Positions 45,035 through 54,115 of a stretch of DNA of 64,000 nucleotides are shown here, piece after piece. The notes beneath the pieces were generated by a model. It made no database searches, was not told the DNA's origin, and was given only the letters and a program-made list of their open reading frames with translations. Within the stretch, counting starts at the first letter, position 1; each line of letters begins with the position of its first letter. The stretch covers positions 248,001 to 312,000 of the forward strand of contig NZ_STGM01000001.1 in NCBI RefSeq assembly GCF_004854025.1, written 5' to 3'. Source of the stretch: Microbacterium hydrothermale (GTDB taxonomy: Bacteria > Actinomycetota > Actinomycetes > Actinomycetales > Microbacteriaceae). A program made the translations under genes and the position numbers.

Positions 45035-45724
45035 GTGCGCATCGACGTCGTGTCGATCTTCCCGACCATCTTCGACGCGCTCGAGGTCTCGCTGCTCGGA
45101 AAGGCCCGGCAGACCGGCCTTCTCGACGTGCGCGTGCACGACCTGCGCGAATTCACGCATGACCGCCACCGCACGGTCGACGACACGCCCTACGGGGGCG
45201 GCGCCGGAATGGTGATGAAGCCGGAGCCCTGGGGCGAGGCGCTCGACGCGATCGTCGGCGACGCCGACCCGCGGCCCGTCATCGTCTTCCCCTCGCCCGC
45301 GGGGGAGCGCTTCACGCAGTCGATCGCCCGCGAGCTCTCCGCGGCCCCGCATCTCGTGTTCGGCTGCGGTCGCTACGAGGGCATCGACGAGCGCGTCTTC
45401 GACTACGCCGCGGAGCACGGCGACGTGCGCCTGCTCTCGCTCGGCGACTACGTGCTCAACGGCGGGGAGGTCGCCGTGATGGCGATGGTCGAGGCGATCG
45501 GCCGCCTCGTCCCGGGCGTCGTCGGCAACCCCGAGAGCCTCGTCGAGGAGTCCCACGAGGACGGCCTGCTCGAGTACCCCTCGTATACCAAGCCCTCGGT
45601 CTGGCGCGATCGCGAGGTCCCGCCGGTGCTGCTCAGCGGCAACCACGGCGCCGTCGCGTCCTGGCGACGCGAGCAGCAGCTCGAGCGCACGCGCGCACGC
45701 CGCCCCGACCTCCTCGCCGACTGA
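45035..45724 (+). CDS. trmD: tRNA (guanine37-N1)-methyltransferase
   Basis: The 229-residue SPOUT enzyme methylates G37 next to the anticodon to keep the reading frame. The motifs [15 protein letters not shown] (near residue 55), [11 protein letters not shown], and the knotted [15 protein letters not shown] are diagnostic. GTG 45035 follows rimM by one base. It is the last gene of the operon; a GGATGCC-pair hairpin lies downstream. Confidence 0.96.
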   Translation: MRIDVVSIFPTIFDALEVSLLGKARQTGLLDVRVHDLREFTHDRHRTVDDTPYGGGAGMVMKPEPWGEALDAIVGDADPRPVIVFPSPAGERFTQSIARELSAAPHLVFGCGRYEGIDERVFDYAAEHGDVRLLSLGDYVLNGGEVAVMAMVEAIGRLVPGVVGNPESLVEESHEDGLLEYPSYTKPSVWRDREVPPVLLSGNHGAVASWRREQQLERTRARRPDLLAD

Positions 45725-45827
45725 GTCCGCTCGGTACGGCGGTCTGGGGCCGGCCCTCCGGTGGCACGGGGCCCGCGAATCCGGGGCGTTCCCGGACGGA
45801 GCGTCGCCGCCGCGCGGCCGGAGACGA

Positions 45828-45859
45828 CGGATGCCGCGACCTCGAGGCCGCGGCATCCG
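45828..45859. terminator. hairpin between convergent trmD and map, built on a GGATGCC pair
   Basis: CGGATGCCGCG (45828-45838) pairs perfectly over 11 bp with CGCGGCATCCG (45849-45859) around a ten-base loop. It sits about 100 bases after trmD and 11 bases beyond the map stop. No T-run follows, so efficiency is uncertain. Confidence 0.65.
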
Positions 45860-45869
45860 GATCCCGGCG

Positions 45870-46652
45870 TCAGTCGACGCCGAGGAACGAACGGTCGGTG
45901 AGGACGATCGGGCCGTCTGCGGTGATCGCCACCGTGTGCTCGGAGTGCGCCCCGCGCGAGCCGTCGGCGCTGCGGAGGGTCCAGCCGTCGGGGTCGGTGA
46001 CGAGCTCGTCGGTGGTCTGCAGGAACCACGGCTCGAGGGCGACCACCAGGCCCGCGCGCAGCGGGTAGCCGCGTCCGGCCTTGCCGTCGTTGGCGACGTG
46101 CGGGTCGCCGTGCATGGTGCGACCCACGCCGTGTCCGCCGAAGTCGGTGTTGATGCTCAGCCCCTCCGCGCGCGCGATGGCGGCGACGGCGGCCGAGATG
46201 TCGCCGATCTTGTGCCCGACCGTCGCGGCGTCGATCGCGGCCGCGAGGGCGCGCTCGGTGGTGTCGATGAGGGCCAGGTCTTCGTCGCGGGGCGTTCCGA
46301 CGACGAAGGAGACGGCGGAATCGGCGACCCAGCCGTCGACGGAGGCTGCGAAGTCGAGCGAGACGAGGTCACCGTCGCGCAGCGCGTAGTCGTGGGGGAG
46401 TCCGTGCAGGACGGCGTCGTTGATCGAGGTGCACAGCACCTTGCCGAAGGGGCTCGCCCCGAAGGAGGGGTGGTAGTCGATGTAGCACGACTCGGCCCCG
46501 GCCGCGCGGATCATGTCGTGCGCGCGACGGTCGAGGTGCAGGAGGTTCGTGCCCACCTTCGTCTCGTCGCGCAGCGTGGCGAGAACCTCCGCCACGAAGC
46601 GGCCCGCGGGGCGCATCGCGTCGATCTCGGCCGGCGTACGCAGTTCGATCAT
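45870..46652 (-). CDS. map: type I methionine aminopeptidase
   Basis: The 260-residue metalloprotease removes the initiator methionine. Metal ligands appear in LVSLDFAASVDGWVADSA (two aspartates), GGHGVGRTMHGDP (histidine) and ALEPWF (glutamate), with a last glutamate near SEHTVAIT. ATG 46652 (MIELRTPAEID) is preferred because GAAAGGGA lies upstream. Many actinobacteria have two copies, so another may exist elsewhere. Confidence 0.94.
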   Translation of the reverse strand: MIELRTPAEIDAMRPAGRFVAEVLATLRDETKVGTNLLHLDRRAHDMIRAAGAESCYIDYHPSFGASPFGKVLCTSINDAVLHGLPHDYALRDGDLVSLDFAASVDGWVADSAVSFVVGTPRDEDLALIDTTERALAAAIDAATVGHKIGDISAAVAAIARAEGLSINTDFGGHGVGRTMHGDPHVANDGKAGRGYPLRAGLVVALEPWFLQTTDELVTDPDGWTLRSADGSRGAHSEHTVAITADGPIVLTDRSFLGVD

Positions 46653-46788
46653 GGTGGTTCCCTTTCGTCGAACTCCCATTCTCTCCGATCGATGTCGACG
46701 CGCACGCGGATGCGAATGCGGATGCAGACGGGCCCGCGCCATCGAATCCTCAAAGGCGCCGCACATGCTCGCCGCCTAGCATCGGCTC

Positions 46789-47280
46789 ATGGTGCTGCGT
46801 CGACTGTTCTTCCGCTGGTTGTTCCCGGCCGCCTTCGTGTTGCCGCTGTGGCTGTTCGTGGGCTGGATCGTGTTCTCCGGCGGCAGCGGCTGGGCCCTGC
46901 TCTGGCTGTTCGTCGCCGTCCCCGCGGTGTTCGTGTCGCAGCTCCTGTTGACGCTGCTCATCCGTGCGCGGGCGAGCGTCCGCGAGAGCCGGGCGGTGTC
47001 GTGGCGCGATCTGGGCGGCCTCGGCCTCTGGCATGTCGTGATCATCGCACTCGGGCTCTTCGACTCGCGCGTGTTCTTCCCCCTGCTCGTGCTGTCGGTC
47101 GTCGGCGCTCTCGTGCTCTTCTGGTCGTCGCTCGCGCAGGTGTGGAACGAGGCGCGCGGTGCGGTGACGGTGCTGCACGCCACGGACGGCACCGCGTACA
47201 TCCCGCCGGCCCCGGAGCGCCCCCAGCCCCGCGTCGAGGGCGACGTGATCGTGGTGTCGGAGACGCGTCGGCCGGACTGA
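46789..47280 (+). CDS. membrane protein, unknown function
   Basis: The 163-residue protein has four predicted helices: about 8-28, 33-55, 82-96 and 99-118, the last three rich in Leu/Val/Phe. The C-terminal tail is cytoplasmic, Pro-rich and acidic. No family is recognised. TAGCAT ends six bases before ATG 46789, the leaderless pattern seen at other genes here. It is divergent from map. Confidence 0.75.
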   Translation: MVLRRLFFRWLFPAAFVLPLWLFVGWIVFSGGSGWALLWLFVAVPAVFVSQLLLTLLIRARASVRESRAVSWRDLGGLGLWHVVIIALGLFDSRVFFPLLVLSVVGALVLFWSSLAQVWNEARGAVTVLHATDGTAYIPPAPERPQPRVEGDVIVVSETRRPD

Positions 47281-47313
47281 GCCCGGTGGAGCGGCGGCGT
47301 CGGACGCGACGTT

Positions 47314-47342
47314 TTGGTGGCCGCGCCCGGACATGGCACAAT
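47314..47342 (+). promoter_or_regulatory. rplS promoter
   Basis: TTGGTG (47314-47319) and CACAAT (47337-47342) are 17 bases apart. The start codon lies 126 bases beyond the -10 box, leaving a long 5' leader with a pyrimidine-rich CACCTTTTCCCCTTTTATC stretch. Control of L19 at the RNA level is possible, but no known leader motif was recognised. Confidence 0.5.
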
Positions 47343-47467
47343 AACCCTTTGTGCCCTGACCGGCTCTGCCTCAGGGGAGTCCGCCGCATCCCGCGGCCCC
47401 GGGCACGCCTCACCTTTTCCCCTTTTATCGTGCGATCGACCTGTGGCGGTCGCAGGAAGTGACGATC

Positions 47468-47815
47468 ATGCAGATCCTCGACTCCGTCGACGCGGCTTCG
47501 CTGCGCTCCGACATCCCCGCCTTCGGCCCCGGCGACACCGTCAAGGTGCACGTCAACATCACCGAAGGAAACCGCTCGCGTATCCAGGTGTTCCAGGGCG
47601 TCGTCATCGGCCGCTCGGGCGACGGCGTGCGCGAGACCTTCTGCGTCCGCAAGGTCAGCTTCCAGGTCGGCGTCGAGCGCACCTTCCCGGTCCACAGCCC
47701 CGTGATCGACCACATCGAGGTCGTCACGCGCGGTGACGTGCGTCGCGCCAAGCTGTACTACCTGCGCAACCTGCGCGGCAAGAAGGCCAAGATCAAGGAG
47801 AAGCGCGACCGCTGA
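47468..47815 (+). CDS. rplS: 50S ribosomal protein L19
   Basis: The 115-residue protein contains the L19 core: [43 protein letters not shown], and the basic end [16 protein letters not shown] 47468 is preferred over GTG 47459 because AGGAAG lies eight bases before it and the resulting length is standard. It sits at the 30S/50S interface. A terminator follows. Confidence 0.96.
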   Translation: MQILDSVDAASLRSDIPAFGPGDTVKVHVNITEGNRSRIQVFQGVVIGRSGDGVRETFCVRKVSFQVGVERTFPVHSPVIDHIEVVTRGDVRRAKLYYLRNLRGKKAKIKEKRDR

Positions 47816-47828
47816 GTCGACTCTCTTC

Positions 47829-47867
47829 GAACGCCCCGTGGATTTCACCACGGGGCGTTCGGCGTTT
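47829..47867 (+). terminator. intrinsic terminator after rplS
   Basis: GAACGCCCCGTGG (47829-47841) pairs perfectly over 13 bp with CCACGGGGCGTTC (47848-47860) around a six-base loop, followed by GGCGTTTT. It separates rplS from lepB. Confidence 0.85.
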
Positions 47868-47955
47868 TCGCGGCGACGTGGTCACGGGCCGGCGGCCGGG
47901 TGTGCGACCCTTGTTGCTGCGGTTCTCCGGCGTGCGGGGACCCGGTGAAGGAAAC

Positions 47956-48708
47956 ATGAGCGACCAGACCGCCTCGACCCCGGATGCCACCTCCTCGGCA
48001 TCCCGTTCCACCGTCCGCCGTCGGGGCTGGGGCGCGTTCCTGCGCGACCTGCTGGTGATCGTCGTGATCGCGCTGCTGGTGTCGTTCCTGGTCAAGACCT
48101 TCGTCGTGCGCTCGTTCTACATCCCGTCGGCGTCGATGGAGAACACGCTGATGATCAAGGACCGCATCCTCGTCGACGAGCTCACCCCGCGGTTCGGGGA
48201 GTACTCCCGCGGCGACGTCGTGGTCTTCCGCGATCCGGGCGGATGGCTCGACAACACGCCGACCCCGCAGCGGTCGCCCGTCGTCGAGGGGGTCGATTGG
48301 GTGCTCTCGCTGTTCGGCCTCTCCGCGCCCGACAGCGACGACCACCTCATCAAGCGCGTGATCGGCACGGCCGGCGACCACGTGGTGTGCTGCAACGCCC
48401 TGGGGCAGACGACCGTCAACGGCGTCCCCCTCGATGAGAGCTACGTGCGCCTCGCGCCGGGAGCGACGGCCCCGGAACCCGTCCCGTACGACGTGACCGT
48501 GCCCGAGGGGTCGCTGTGGGTCCTGGGTGACAACCGCAACTCCTCGCGCGACTCGCGCTTCAACCAGGCGCAGCCGGGGCAGGGCTTCGTCCCCGTGGAC
48601 AACGTCGTCGGACGTGCCTTCCTCATCACCTGGCCGTTCGACCGCTTCGGCCTCATCGACTTCCACCACGAGGTGTTCGCGGGGGTGCCCGCGCCGGGGG
48701 CGCCGTGA
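47956..48708 (+). CDS. lepB: signal peptidase I
   Basis: The 250-residue membrane protease cleaves signal peptides of exported proteins. An N-terminal membrane anchor (about 31-50) precedes the catalytic serine 60 in PSASMENTL and lysine 133 in IKRVIGTAG. The GDNRNSSRDSR motif near residue 195 closes the active site. GAAGGAAAC precedes ATG 47956. It overlaps rnhB by four bases. An insert around 95-128 is longer than in E. coli-like minimal forms. Confidence 0.95.
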   Translation: MSDQTASTPDATSSASRSTVRRRGWGAFLRDLLVIVVIALLVSFLVKTFVVRSFYIPSASMENTLMIKDRILVDELTPRFGEYSRGDVVVFRDPGGWLDNTPTPQRSPVVEGVDWVLSLFGLSAPDSDDHLIKRVIGTAGDHVVCCNALGQTTVNGVPLDESYVRLAPGATAPEPVPYDVTVPEGSLWVLGDNRNSSRDSRFNQAQPGQGFVPVDNVVGRAFLITWPFDRFGLIDFHHEVFAGVPAPGAP

Positions 48709-49358
48709 TCGAGCCCACCCTGACTCTCGAGCGGCGGCTGCTCAAGGAGCACTCCCTCGTCATCGCCTGCGACGAGGTCGGACGCGGCGCCCTCGCCGGC
48801 CCCGTCGCCGTGGGGGCGGTCGTGCTCGACGCGGCGCGCTCGCGCAAGCGGGTCCCGGTGGGGCTGCGCGACTCGAAGCTCGTGCCCGAGGCGCGTCGCC
48901 CCGAACTCGCCGCGCGGGCGGCGGCCTTCGTGCAGCACAGTGCCGTGGGCTGGGCCAGTTCGGTCGAGATCGACGAGATCGGCATCATCCGGGCGCTGGG
49001 TCTCGCCGCCGTCCGGGCGATCGCCGACCTCCGCGCGCACGGCGTCGTCGCCGAGGACGCCCTCGTCATCCTGGACGGCAACCACGACTACATCACCCCG
49101 GCGGGCGAGCCGCACCTGACGGTGACGCCCATCGTCAAGGCCGACCGCGACTGCGCGAGCGCGGCGGCGGCATCCGTCATCGCGAAGGTCGCGCGCGACA
49201 CCCTGATGACGGGACTGCACGACGATCTGCCCGCCTACGGCTGGGCGCGCAACAAGGGCTACGCGAGCCTCGATCATCGCTCGGCGATCACGGAGCACGG
49301 GATGACCGTGCACCACCGGCACTCGTGGGCGATCGCCGCGGCCCCGACGCTGTTCTGA
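48705..49358 (+). CDS. rnhB: ribonuclease HII
   Basis: The 217-residue enzyme removes ribonucleotides from DNA-RNA hybrids. The acid motif CDEVGRGALAGPVAVGAVV (near residue 24) and the LDGNHDY aspartate, followed by KADRDCASAAAASVIAKV, are typical. GTG 48705 overlaps the lepB stop, so both are co-translated. The pair lepB-rnhB followed by a DUF2469 gene and yraN is a standard actinobacterial order. Confidence 0.95.
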   Translation: MIEPTLTLERRLLKEHSLVIACDEVGRGALAGPVAVGAVVLDAARSRKRVPVGLRDSKLVPEARRPELAARAAAFVQHSAVGWASSVEIDEIGIIRALGLAAVRAIADLRAHGVVAEDALVILDGNHDYITPAGEPHLTVTPIVKADRDCASAAAASVIAKVARDTLMTGLHDDLPAYGWARNKGYASLDHRSAITEHGMTVHHRHSWAIAAAPTLF

Positions 49359-49435
49359 CCTCCCCGCACGGCGGACGCGCCCGGGGGAGGGCCCGTGCGG
49401 CCCGCTCCGCGTCACCCGCCTAGGATGGGAGGACC

Positions 49436-49759
49436 ATGGATGACGACGTCTTCGAGGACTACGACCGCGAACTCGAACTGGCCCTGTACCGCGAGTACCG
49501 CGATGTCGTGCGCCAATTCACCTACGTGATCGAGACCGAGCGTCGGTTCTACCTCGCGAACGATGTGAACGTCGTGCGCCGCGACACCGAGCACGACTTC
49601 TACTTCGAGATCTCGATGACCGACGTGTGGGTGTGGGACATCTATCGCGCCGACCGCTTCGTGAAGTCGGTGCGGGTGCTGACGTTCAAGGACGTCAACG
49701 TCGAAGAGCTCTCGCGCCACGACTTCCAGCTGCCCGACGAGCTCTCGCTCGACAACTGA
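49436..49759 (+). CDS. DUF2469 family protein
   Basis: The 107-residue acidic protein fits the DUF2469 family, with MDDDVFEDYDRELELALYRE at the start and DVWVWDIYRADRFVKSV later. It is highly conserved in actinobacteria and of unknown function. TAGGAT lies nine bases before ATG 49436 and GGGAGG overlaps the gap. It sits between rnhB and yraN as in relatives, which suggests a role tied to DNA or envelope upkeep, but this is not shown. Confidence 0.88.
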   Translation: MDDDVFEDYDRELELALYREYRDVVRQFTYVIETERRFYLANDVNVVRRDTEHDFYFEISMTDVWVWDIYRADRFVKSVRVLTFKDVNVEELSRHDFQLPDELSLDN

Positions 49760-49852
49760 CGACTCCTCCCCACCCCTCGTCCTCGTCGTTTCGTCCACGG
49801 ATGAGCGGATCCGTCCCCGCGCGCGGATGAGCAGGATGCCACGCTCTCGGGC

Positions 49853-50215
49853 ATGGCAGCGAAAGATGAGCTCGGCAGAGCCGGAGAAGACCGCGCCGTC
49901 GCGTATCTGATCGACGACGGCTACCGCATCCTCGCGCGCAACTGGCGATGCCCCCAGGGCGAGATCGACATCGTCGCGGAGCGCGCGGACAGCCTCGTCG
50001 TGGTCGAGGTGAAGACGCGGCGGAGCGAGGACTACGGTCATCCCTTCGAGGCCGTGGACCGACGCAAGGCGGAGCGTCTGTGGCGCCTGTCGATGGCCTG
50101 GATCGCGCAGCATCCGGAGCACGCGCGGGGCAGGCGACTCCGGGTCGACGTGATCGGCTTGGTGGGCGACGACCCCGCCGCGGCGCGTCTCGAACATCTC
50201 GAGGACGCCCTGTGA
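49853..50215 (+). CDS. YraN family (UPF0102) nuclease-like protein
   Basis: The 120-residue protein has the UPF0102 pattern of a Holliday-junction resolvase-like fold: GRAGEDRAVAYL, ILARNWRCPQGEIDIVA and LVVVEVKTRRS, whose acids resemble the PD-(D/E)xK site. Its activity is not established. It overlaps comM by four bases (GTGA), and dprA follows, so it belongs to a DNA-processing operon. Confidence 0.9.
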   Translation: MAAKDELGRAGEDRAVAYLIDDGYRILARNWRCPQGEIDIVAERADSLVVVEVKTRRSEDYGHPFEAVDRRKAERLWRLSMAWIAQHPEHARGRRLRVDVIGLVGDDPAAARLEHLEDAL

Positions 50216-51738
50216 CCGTCGCGCGGACGTGGGCCGTCGCCCTGACGGGGCTGCGCGGCGATCTCGTCGAAGTGGAGGCCGACGTCTCGTCGCAGACGCC
50301 GGAGTTCGCGATCATCGGTCTCGCCGACAAGGCCCTGGGCGAGGCGGGCCGGCGCGTGCGCAACGCCTGCGCGAACCGCGGACTCGATCTCCCCAAGCGA
50401 CGCATCACCGTGAACCTCTCGCCCGCGAGCCTGCCCAAGCGCGGGTCGGGGTTCGACGTGGCGATCGCCGTCGCCGCCCTCGCCACGTCGGTGCGGATGG
50501 ATGCCACGAGCGTCGCGCAGACGGTCCACATCGGCGAACTGGGTCTCGACGGCCGCCTGCGTCCCGTCGCGGGGGTGCTGCCCGCCGTCGTCGCCGCCCG
50601 TGCGGCAGGGCTCCGCCGGGTGGTCGTCCCCGCGGCGAACGCGGCCGAGGCGGCCCTGGTCGAGGGCGTCGAGGCGCGGGCCGCCACCTGCCTCGCCGAC
50701 GTCGTCCGGTGGCACGGAGGGAGCAGCGACGCTCCGGACCTGACGGCCGTCGCCCTCCCCGAGGCCCCTGAGCCGTCGGACGCCGCGCTCGACCTGGCCG
50801 ACGTCGTGGGCCAGCGGGAGGCCGTCGACGCCCTCGTCGTGGCGGCGGCCGGCGGACACCACATCCTCATGAGCGGGCCGCCGGGGGCGGGCAAGACGAT
50901 GCTCGCGCGGCGGTTGCCGGGCATCCTGCCCCCGCTCGACGACGAGGCGGCGCTGTCGGTGGCCTCGGTGCGCTCTCTTGCGGGGGAGTCGGTGACGCGG
51001 CTCTCGCGGACACCCCCGTTCGAGAACCCGCACCACGGCGCGACGGCGGCCGCGCTCATCGGGGGCGGCTCGGGAATCATCCGTCCCGGAGCCATCGCGC
51101 GGGCGAGCGAAGGGGTGCTGTTCCTCGACGAAGGCGGCGAGTTCCCGGCCAGCGTGCTCGACGCCCTGCGCCAGCCTCTCGAGAACGGGGTGATTCAGGT
51201 CCACCGGTCGGGCGTGACCGCGACGTATCCGGCGCGGTTCCAGCTCGTGGTCGCGACCAACCCGTGTCCGTGCGGTCAATACGGCGTGCCGGGCGGGAGG
51301 TGCGAGTGCGCGCCCCAGGCGATTCGTCGTTACACCCGTCGACTGTCGGGGCCCCTTCTCGATCGCATCGACATCGACCTGCGGCTCCAGCGCGTGTCGT
51401 CCGCGCGACGAGACGACGCCGCGCTCGCGATGACGTCGACGCAGGCCCGGGCGGTGGTCGCCGAAGCTCGTGCGCGGGCGGCGCGACGCTGGAACGAGAC
51501 GCCGTGGCGGCGCAACGCGGACGTCCCGGGCACGTGGCTGCGCGGGCCGGCCGCCCCGGGTGGCGACGTGCTCGCGCCCCTCGACTCCGCCCTGCGGCGC
51601 GGTGCCCTCACGCTGCGGGGCTACGACCGTCTGCTGCGCGTCGCGTGGACCGTCGCCGACATCGCCGGGCACGACCGACTCGACCGAGCCGACATCGGTC
51701 GAGCGCTCTACCTGCGACGGGGGGCGAACGCCGCATGA
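50212..51738 (+). CDS. comM: YifB/ComM family Mg-chelatase-like AAA+ ATPase
   Basis: The 508-residue protein has a Lon-protease-like N-terminal domain (about 15-165, [21 protein letters not shown]), an AAA+ Mg-chelatase domain with Walker A GPPGAGKT (222-229) and the FLDEGGEF segment, and a C-terminal lid with CPCGQYG. In naturally competent bacteria ComM is a hexameric helicase that widens the recombination tract of incoming DNA. It is translationally linked to yraN and dprA, all of DNA-processing type. Confidence 0.93.
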   Translation: MTVARTWAVALTGLRGDLVEVEADVSSQTPEFAIIGLADKALGEAGRRVRNACANRGLDLPKRRITVNLSPASLPKRGSGFDVAIAVAALATSVRMDATSVAQTVHIGELGLDGRLRPVAGVLPAVVAARAAGLRRVVVPAANAAEAALVEGVEARAATCLADVVRWHGGSSDAPDLTAVALPEAPEPSDAALDLADVVGQREAVDALVVAAAGGHHILMSGPPGAGKTMLARRLPGILPPLDDEAALSVASVRSLAGESVTRLSRTPPFENPHHGATAAALIGGGSGIIRPGAIARASEGVLFLDEGGEFPASVLDALRQPLENGVIQVHRSGVTATYPARFQLVVATNPCPCGQYGVPGGRCECAPQAIRRYTRRLSGPLLDRIDIDLRLQRVSSARRDDAALAMTSTQARAVVAEARARAARRWNETPWRRNADVPGTWLRGPAAPGGDVLAPLDSALRRGALTLRGYDRLLRVAWTVADIAGHDRLDRADIGRALYLRRGANAA

Positions 51739-52919
51739 CGACCCTCGACCTGTCGGAGGGCTTCGCCCGCGCCGCGATCGACGGGCTGCGCCCGGGGGAG
51801 GATGCCGCGGTGACCGGCGATCCCGTGGAGGCCTACGCCCGCGCCGTGTGGAGCGTCCTCGTCGAACCGGGCGACAGCGAGGCCGGGGTCCTGATCGCGG
51901 CGGTCGGTGCGGCGGCCGCGCTGCGCGTGGTGGCGGAGGCGCGGGGCGACGCGCTCGACCGCGCCCGGGAGCGATGGCTGCCGAGGATGCGGGCCTCGGC
52001 CGTCGCGTCGGCTCTCGATGCGGCCCGCCGGTGCGGGGCGAGACTCGTCGTGCCGGGCGACGGCGACTGGCCCGTCCGGGTCGACGATCTCGATGCGCAC
52101 GCCCCGGTCGCGCTCTGGCGGCGCGGAACGGGGGCACCGGCGGCCGCGCCCGCCGTGGCCCTGGTGGGCGCGCGGGCGGCGACCGCGTACGGCGAAGGCG
52201 TCGCCGTCGACCTCGCGGCGGATCTCGCGACAGCCGGCGTGGTCGTGGTCTCGGGCGCGGCCTACGGCATCGACGGGGCCTGTCACCGGGGGGCTCTCTC
52301 CGCGGGAGGTCGGTCCGTGGCCTTCCTCGCCGGGGGAGTGGATCGACCGTATCCGCGGGGCCACGAGGCACTCCTGGACCGCATCGCGGCGACCGGCGCC
52401 GTGTGGAGCGAGACGCCGTGCGGATCGGCGCCCACCAAGTGGCGGTTCCTGGCCCGGAACAGGCTGATCGCGGCTCTCGCCGATGCGGTCGTCGTCATCG
52501 AGGCGGGATGGCGCAGCGGCTCGCTCAACACCGCCGGTCACGCGGCGAGCCTCGGGCGGCGGCTCGGTGCGGTTCCGGGGCCCGTCACGAGCGCGGCGTC
52601 GGCGGGCTGTCATCGGGTGCTGCGGGAGTTCGACGGCGTATGCGTGACCTCGGCGGCCGACGTCCTCGAGATGCTCGGTGCGGGCGCCCCGACACAGCCC
52701 ACGGTCGTCGGCGGCGCCACCGACGACACCACGCGACTCTTCGACGCCCTCTCGCCGAGGTCGGCGCGCTCGATCGACGACGTGGCGCGACGGAGCGGCT
52801 TGGCACGAGGCCAGGCCGAGATGCTGCTCGGGTTCGCCGAGTTGGAGGGGCGCGCCGTGCGCGACGACGGCGGTGCGTGGCGCTCCGTGGGCCGCGGGCC
52901 GGGCTCGGGCCCGGGCTGA
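51735..52919 (+). CDS. dprA: DNA-processing protein DprA
   Basis: The 394-residue protein binds single-stranded DNA and loads RecA during natural transformation. The Rossmann-like core is visible in [54 protein letters not shown] and [17 protein letters not shown]-terminal winged-helix part ends [16 protein letters not shown]. The start overlaps comM by four bases. The stop lies inside the first copy of a 46-bp tandem repeat. Confidence 0.95.
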   Translation: MTTLDLSEGFARAAIDGLRPGEDAAVTGDPVEAYARAVWSVLVEPGDSEAGVLIAAVGAAAALRVVAEARGDALDRARERWLPRMRASAVASALDAARRCGARLVVPGDGDWPVRVDDLDAHAPVALWRRGTGAPAAAPAVALVGARAATAYGEGVAVDLAADLATAGVVVVSGAAYGIDGACHRGALSAGGRSVAFLAGGVDRPYPRGHEALLDRIAATGAVWSETPCGSAPTKWRFLARNRLIAALADAVVVIEAGWRSGSLNTAGHAASLGRRLGAVPGPVTSAASAGCHRVLREFDGVCVTSAADVLEMLGAGAPTQPTVVGGATDDTTRLFDALSPRSARSIDDVARRSGLARGQAEMLLGFAELEGRAVRDDGGAWRSVGRGPGSGPG

Positions 52920-52992
52920 CGACGGGGAAGGGCGCGAGAGCGCGACGGGCTCGGGCCCGGGCTGACGACGGGGGAGGGCGCGAGAGCGCGAC
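52901..52992 (+). repeat. two 46-bp tandem repeats at the dprA 3' end
   Basis: The block 52901-52946 is repeated at 52947-52992 with one base difference (GGGGAAGG against GGGGGAGG). Each copy contains GGGCTCGGGCCCGGGCTGAC, so the dprA stop is duplicated. A recent duplication or slippage is likely, and each copy can fold through GCTCGGGCCCGGGC. Confidence 0.92.
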
Positions 52993-53062
52993 GGGCGATC
53001 GGGCTCTCCGCCTCCCCGCGCGTGCTCCGGAGTCCCCGGCGATCGCACGCCACAGTGGACGG

Positions 53063-54076
53063 GTGCGCACCTCAGCAGCGGTCCGGGCCTACCTGACCCA
53101 CCTCTCGGATGTCCGGCGCCTGTCCGCCGCCACGGTCCGCGCCTACCGCTCCGACCTCGACGACCTGGTGCGGGCTCTCGACGACCCCGAGATCACCGCC
53201 ATCGACGTCGAGGGCCTGCGCGAGTGGCAGTGGCGCGCGGCGCAGTCGGGGTTGTCGAAGGCCACGGCGGCGCGTCGTGCATCGACCGTGCGCGGGTTGT
53301 TCGCCTGGGCGGGCGAGACCGGCCTCGTGACCGCGGATCCGTCCGCACGGCTCGTCTCGCCCAAGCGAGGCCGCACGCTGCCGGCGGTCGCGACCGAGGA
53401 CGCCCTGTCCGACGTCCTGTCCGAGGCGGCCGCCCGGGCGCGGGAGGGCGACCCCCTCGCGCTGCGCGACCACGCCCTGCTGGAACTGATCTACGCCTCC
53501 GGTGCGCGCGTGTCGGAGATCTGCGGGCTCGACGTCGACGACATCGACCACCAGCGACGGACCCTGCGGCTGCTCGGAAAGGGCGACAAAGAACGTGTGG
53601 TCCCGTTCGGGCTCCCCGCCGAACACGCCCTTCAGGCCTACTTGGTGAGGGGCCGCCCCGCCCTGAGGGCCCGGGCGGTGGAGTCCGATCCCGAACGCGC
53701 GGAGAGCGCCGCCGAGCGCATCGGCTCCTCCCGTGGTCGGGGCGGCGCTGCATCCCCGGGAGGAGGCGCGTCCCCGTCGTCGCGGCCGCGAGGATCCGCG
53801 CGCGCCGTCTTTCTCGGCGCGAAGGGGGCACGTCTCAATCCCCGCGCGGTGCACGCCCTGGTCTCGCGGACCGTGGGACCCCGACTGGGCACGGAGGCGC
53901 TGGGTCCCCACGCCCTCCGACACTCCGCCGCCACGCACCTGCTCGATGGCGGGGCGGACCTCCGCGCCGTCCAGGAGATCCTCGGTCACGCGAGCCTGGG
54001 CACCACGCAGATCTACACCCACGTCTCAGCGGAGCGGTTGCGCGAGGCCTACCGTCTCGCCCACCCCCGCGCGTGA
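53063..54076 (+). CDS. xerC: tyrosine recombinase XerC
   Basis: The 337-residue recombinase resolves chromosome dimers at dif with XerD. The SAM-like DNA-binding domain (about 5-90) and the catalytic domain carry all active-site residues: R149, K173, H283, R286, H309 and the nucleophile Y318 (TTQIYTH). It is longer than the usual ~300 residues because of a Gly/Ser/Arg-rich insert at about 202-246, between the beta-sheet lysine and the HxxR helix. GTG 53063 follows GTGGACGG. The position after dprA is typical of chromosomal XerC, not of a phage integrase. Confidence 0.92.
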   Translation: MRTSAAVRAYLTHLSDVRRLSAATVRAYRSDLDDLVRALDDPEITAIDVEGLREWQWRAAQSGLSKATAARRASTVRGLFAWAGETGLVTADPSARLVSPKRGRTLPAVATEDALSDVLSEAAARAREGDPLALRDHALLELIYASGARVSEICGLDVDDIDHQRRTLRLLGKGDKERVVPFGLPAEHALQAYLVRGRPALRARAVESDPERAESAAERIGSSRGRGGAASPGGGASPSSRPRGSARAVFLGAKGARLNPRAVHALVSRTVGPRLGTEALGPHALRHSAATHLLDGGADLRAVQEILGHASLGTTQIYTHVSAERLREAYRLAHPRA

Positions 54077-54115
54077 CGCTGGCGTGCACGCCGGGGCACC
54101 CCGTACCGTGAAGGG

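Noticed and set aside
53063-54076. Tyrosine recombinase as evidence of a phage or island
   Set aside because: Its position after dprA and before rpsB is the usual place of chromosomal xerC. No other mobile genes or att sites are seen.
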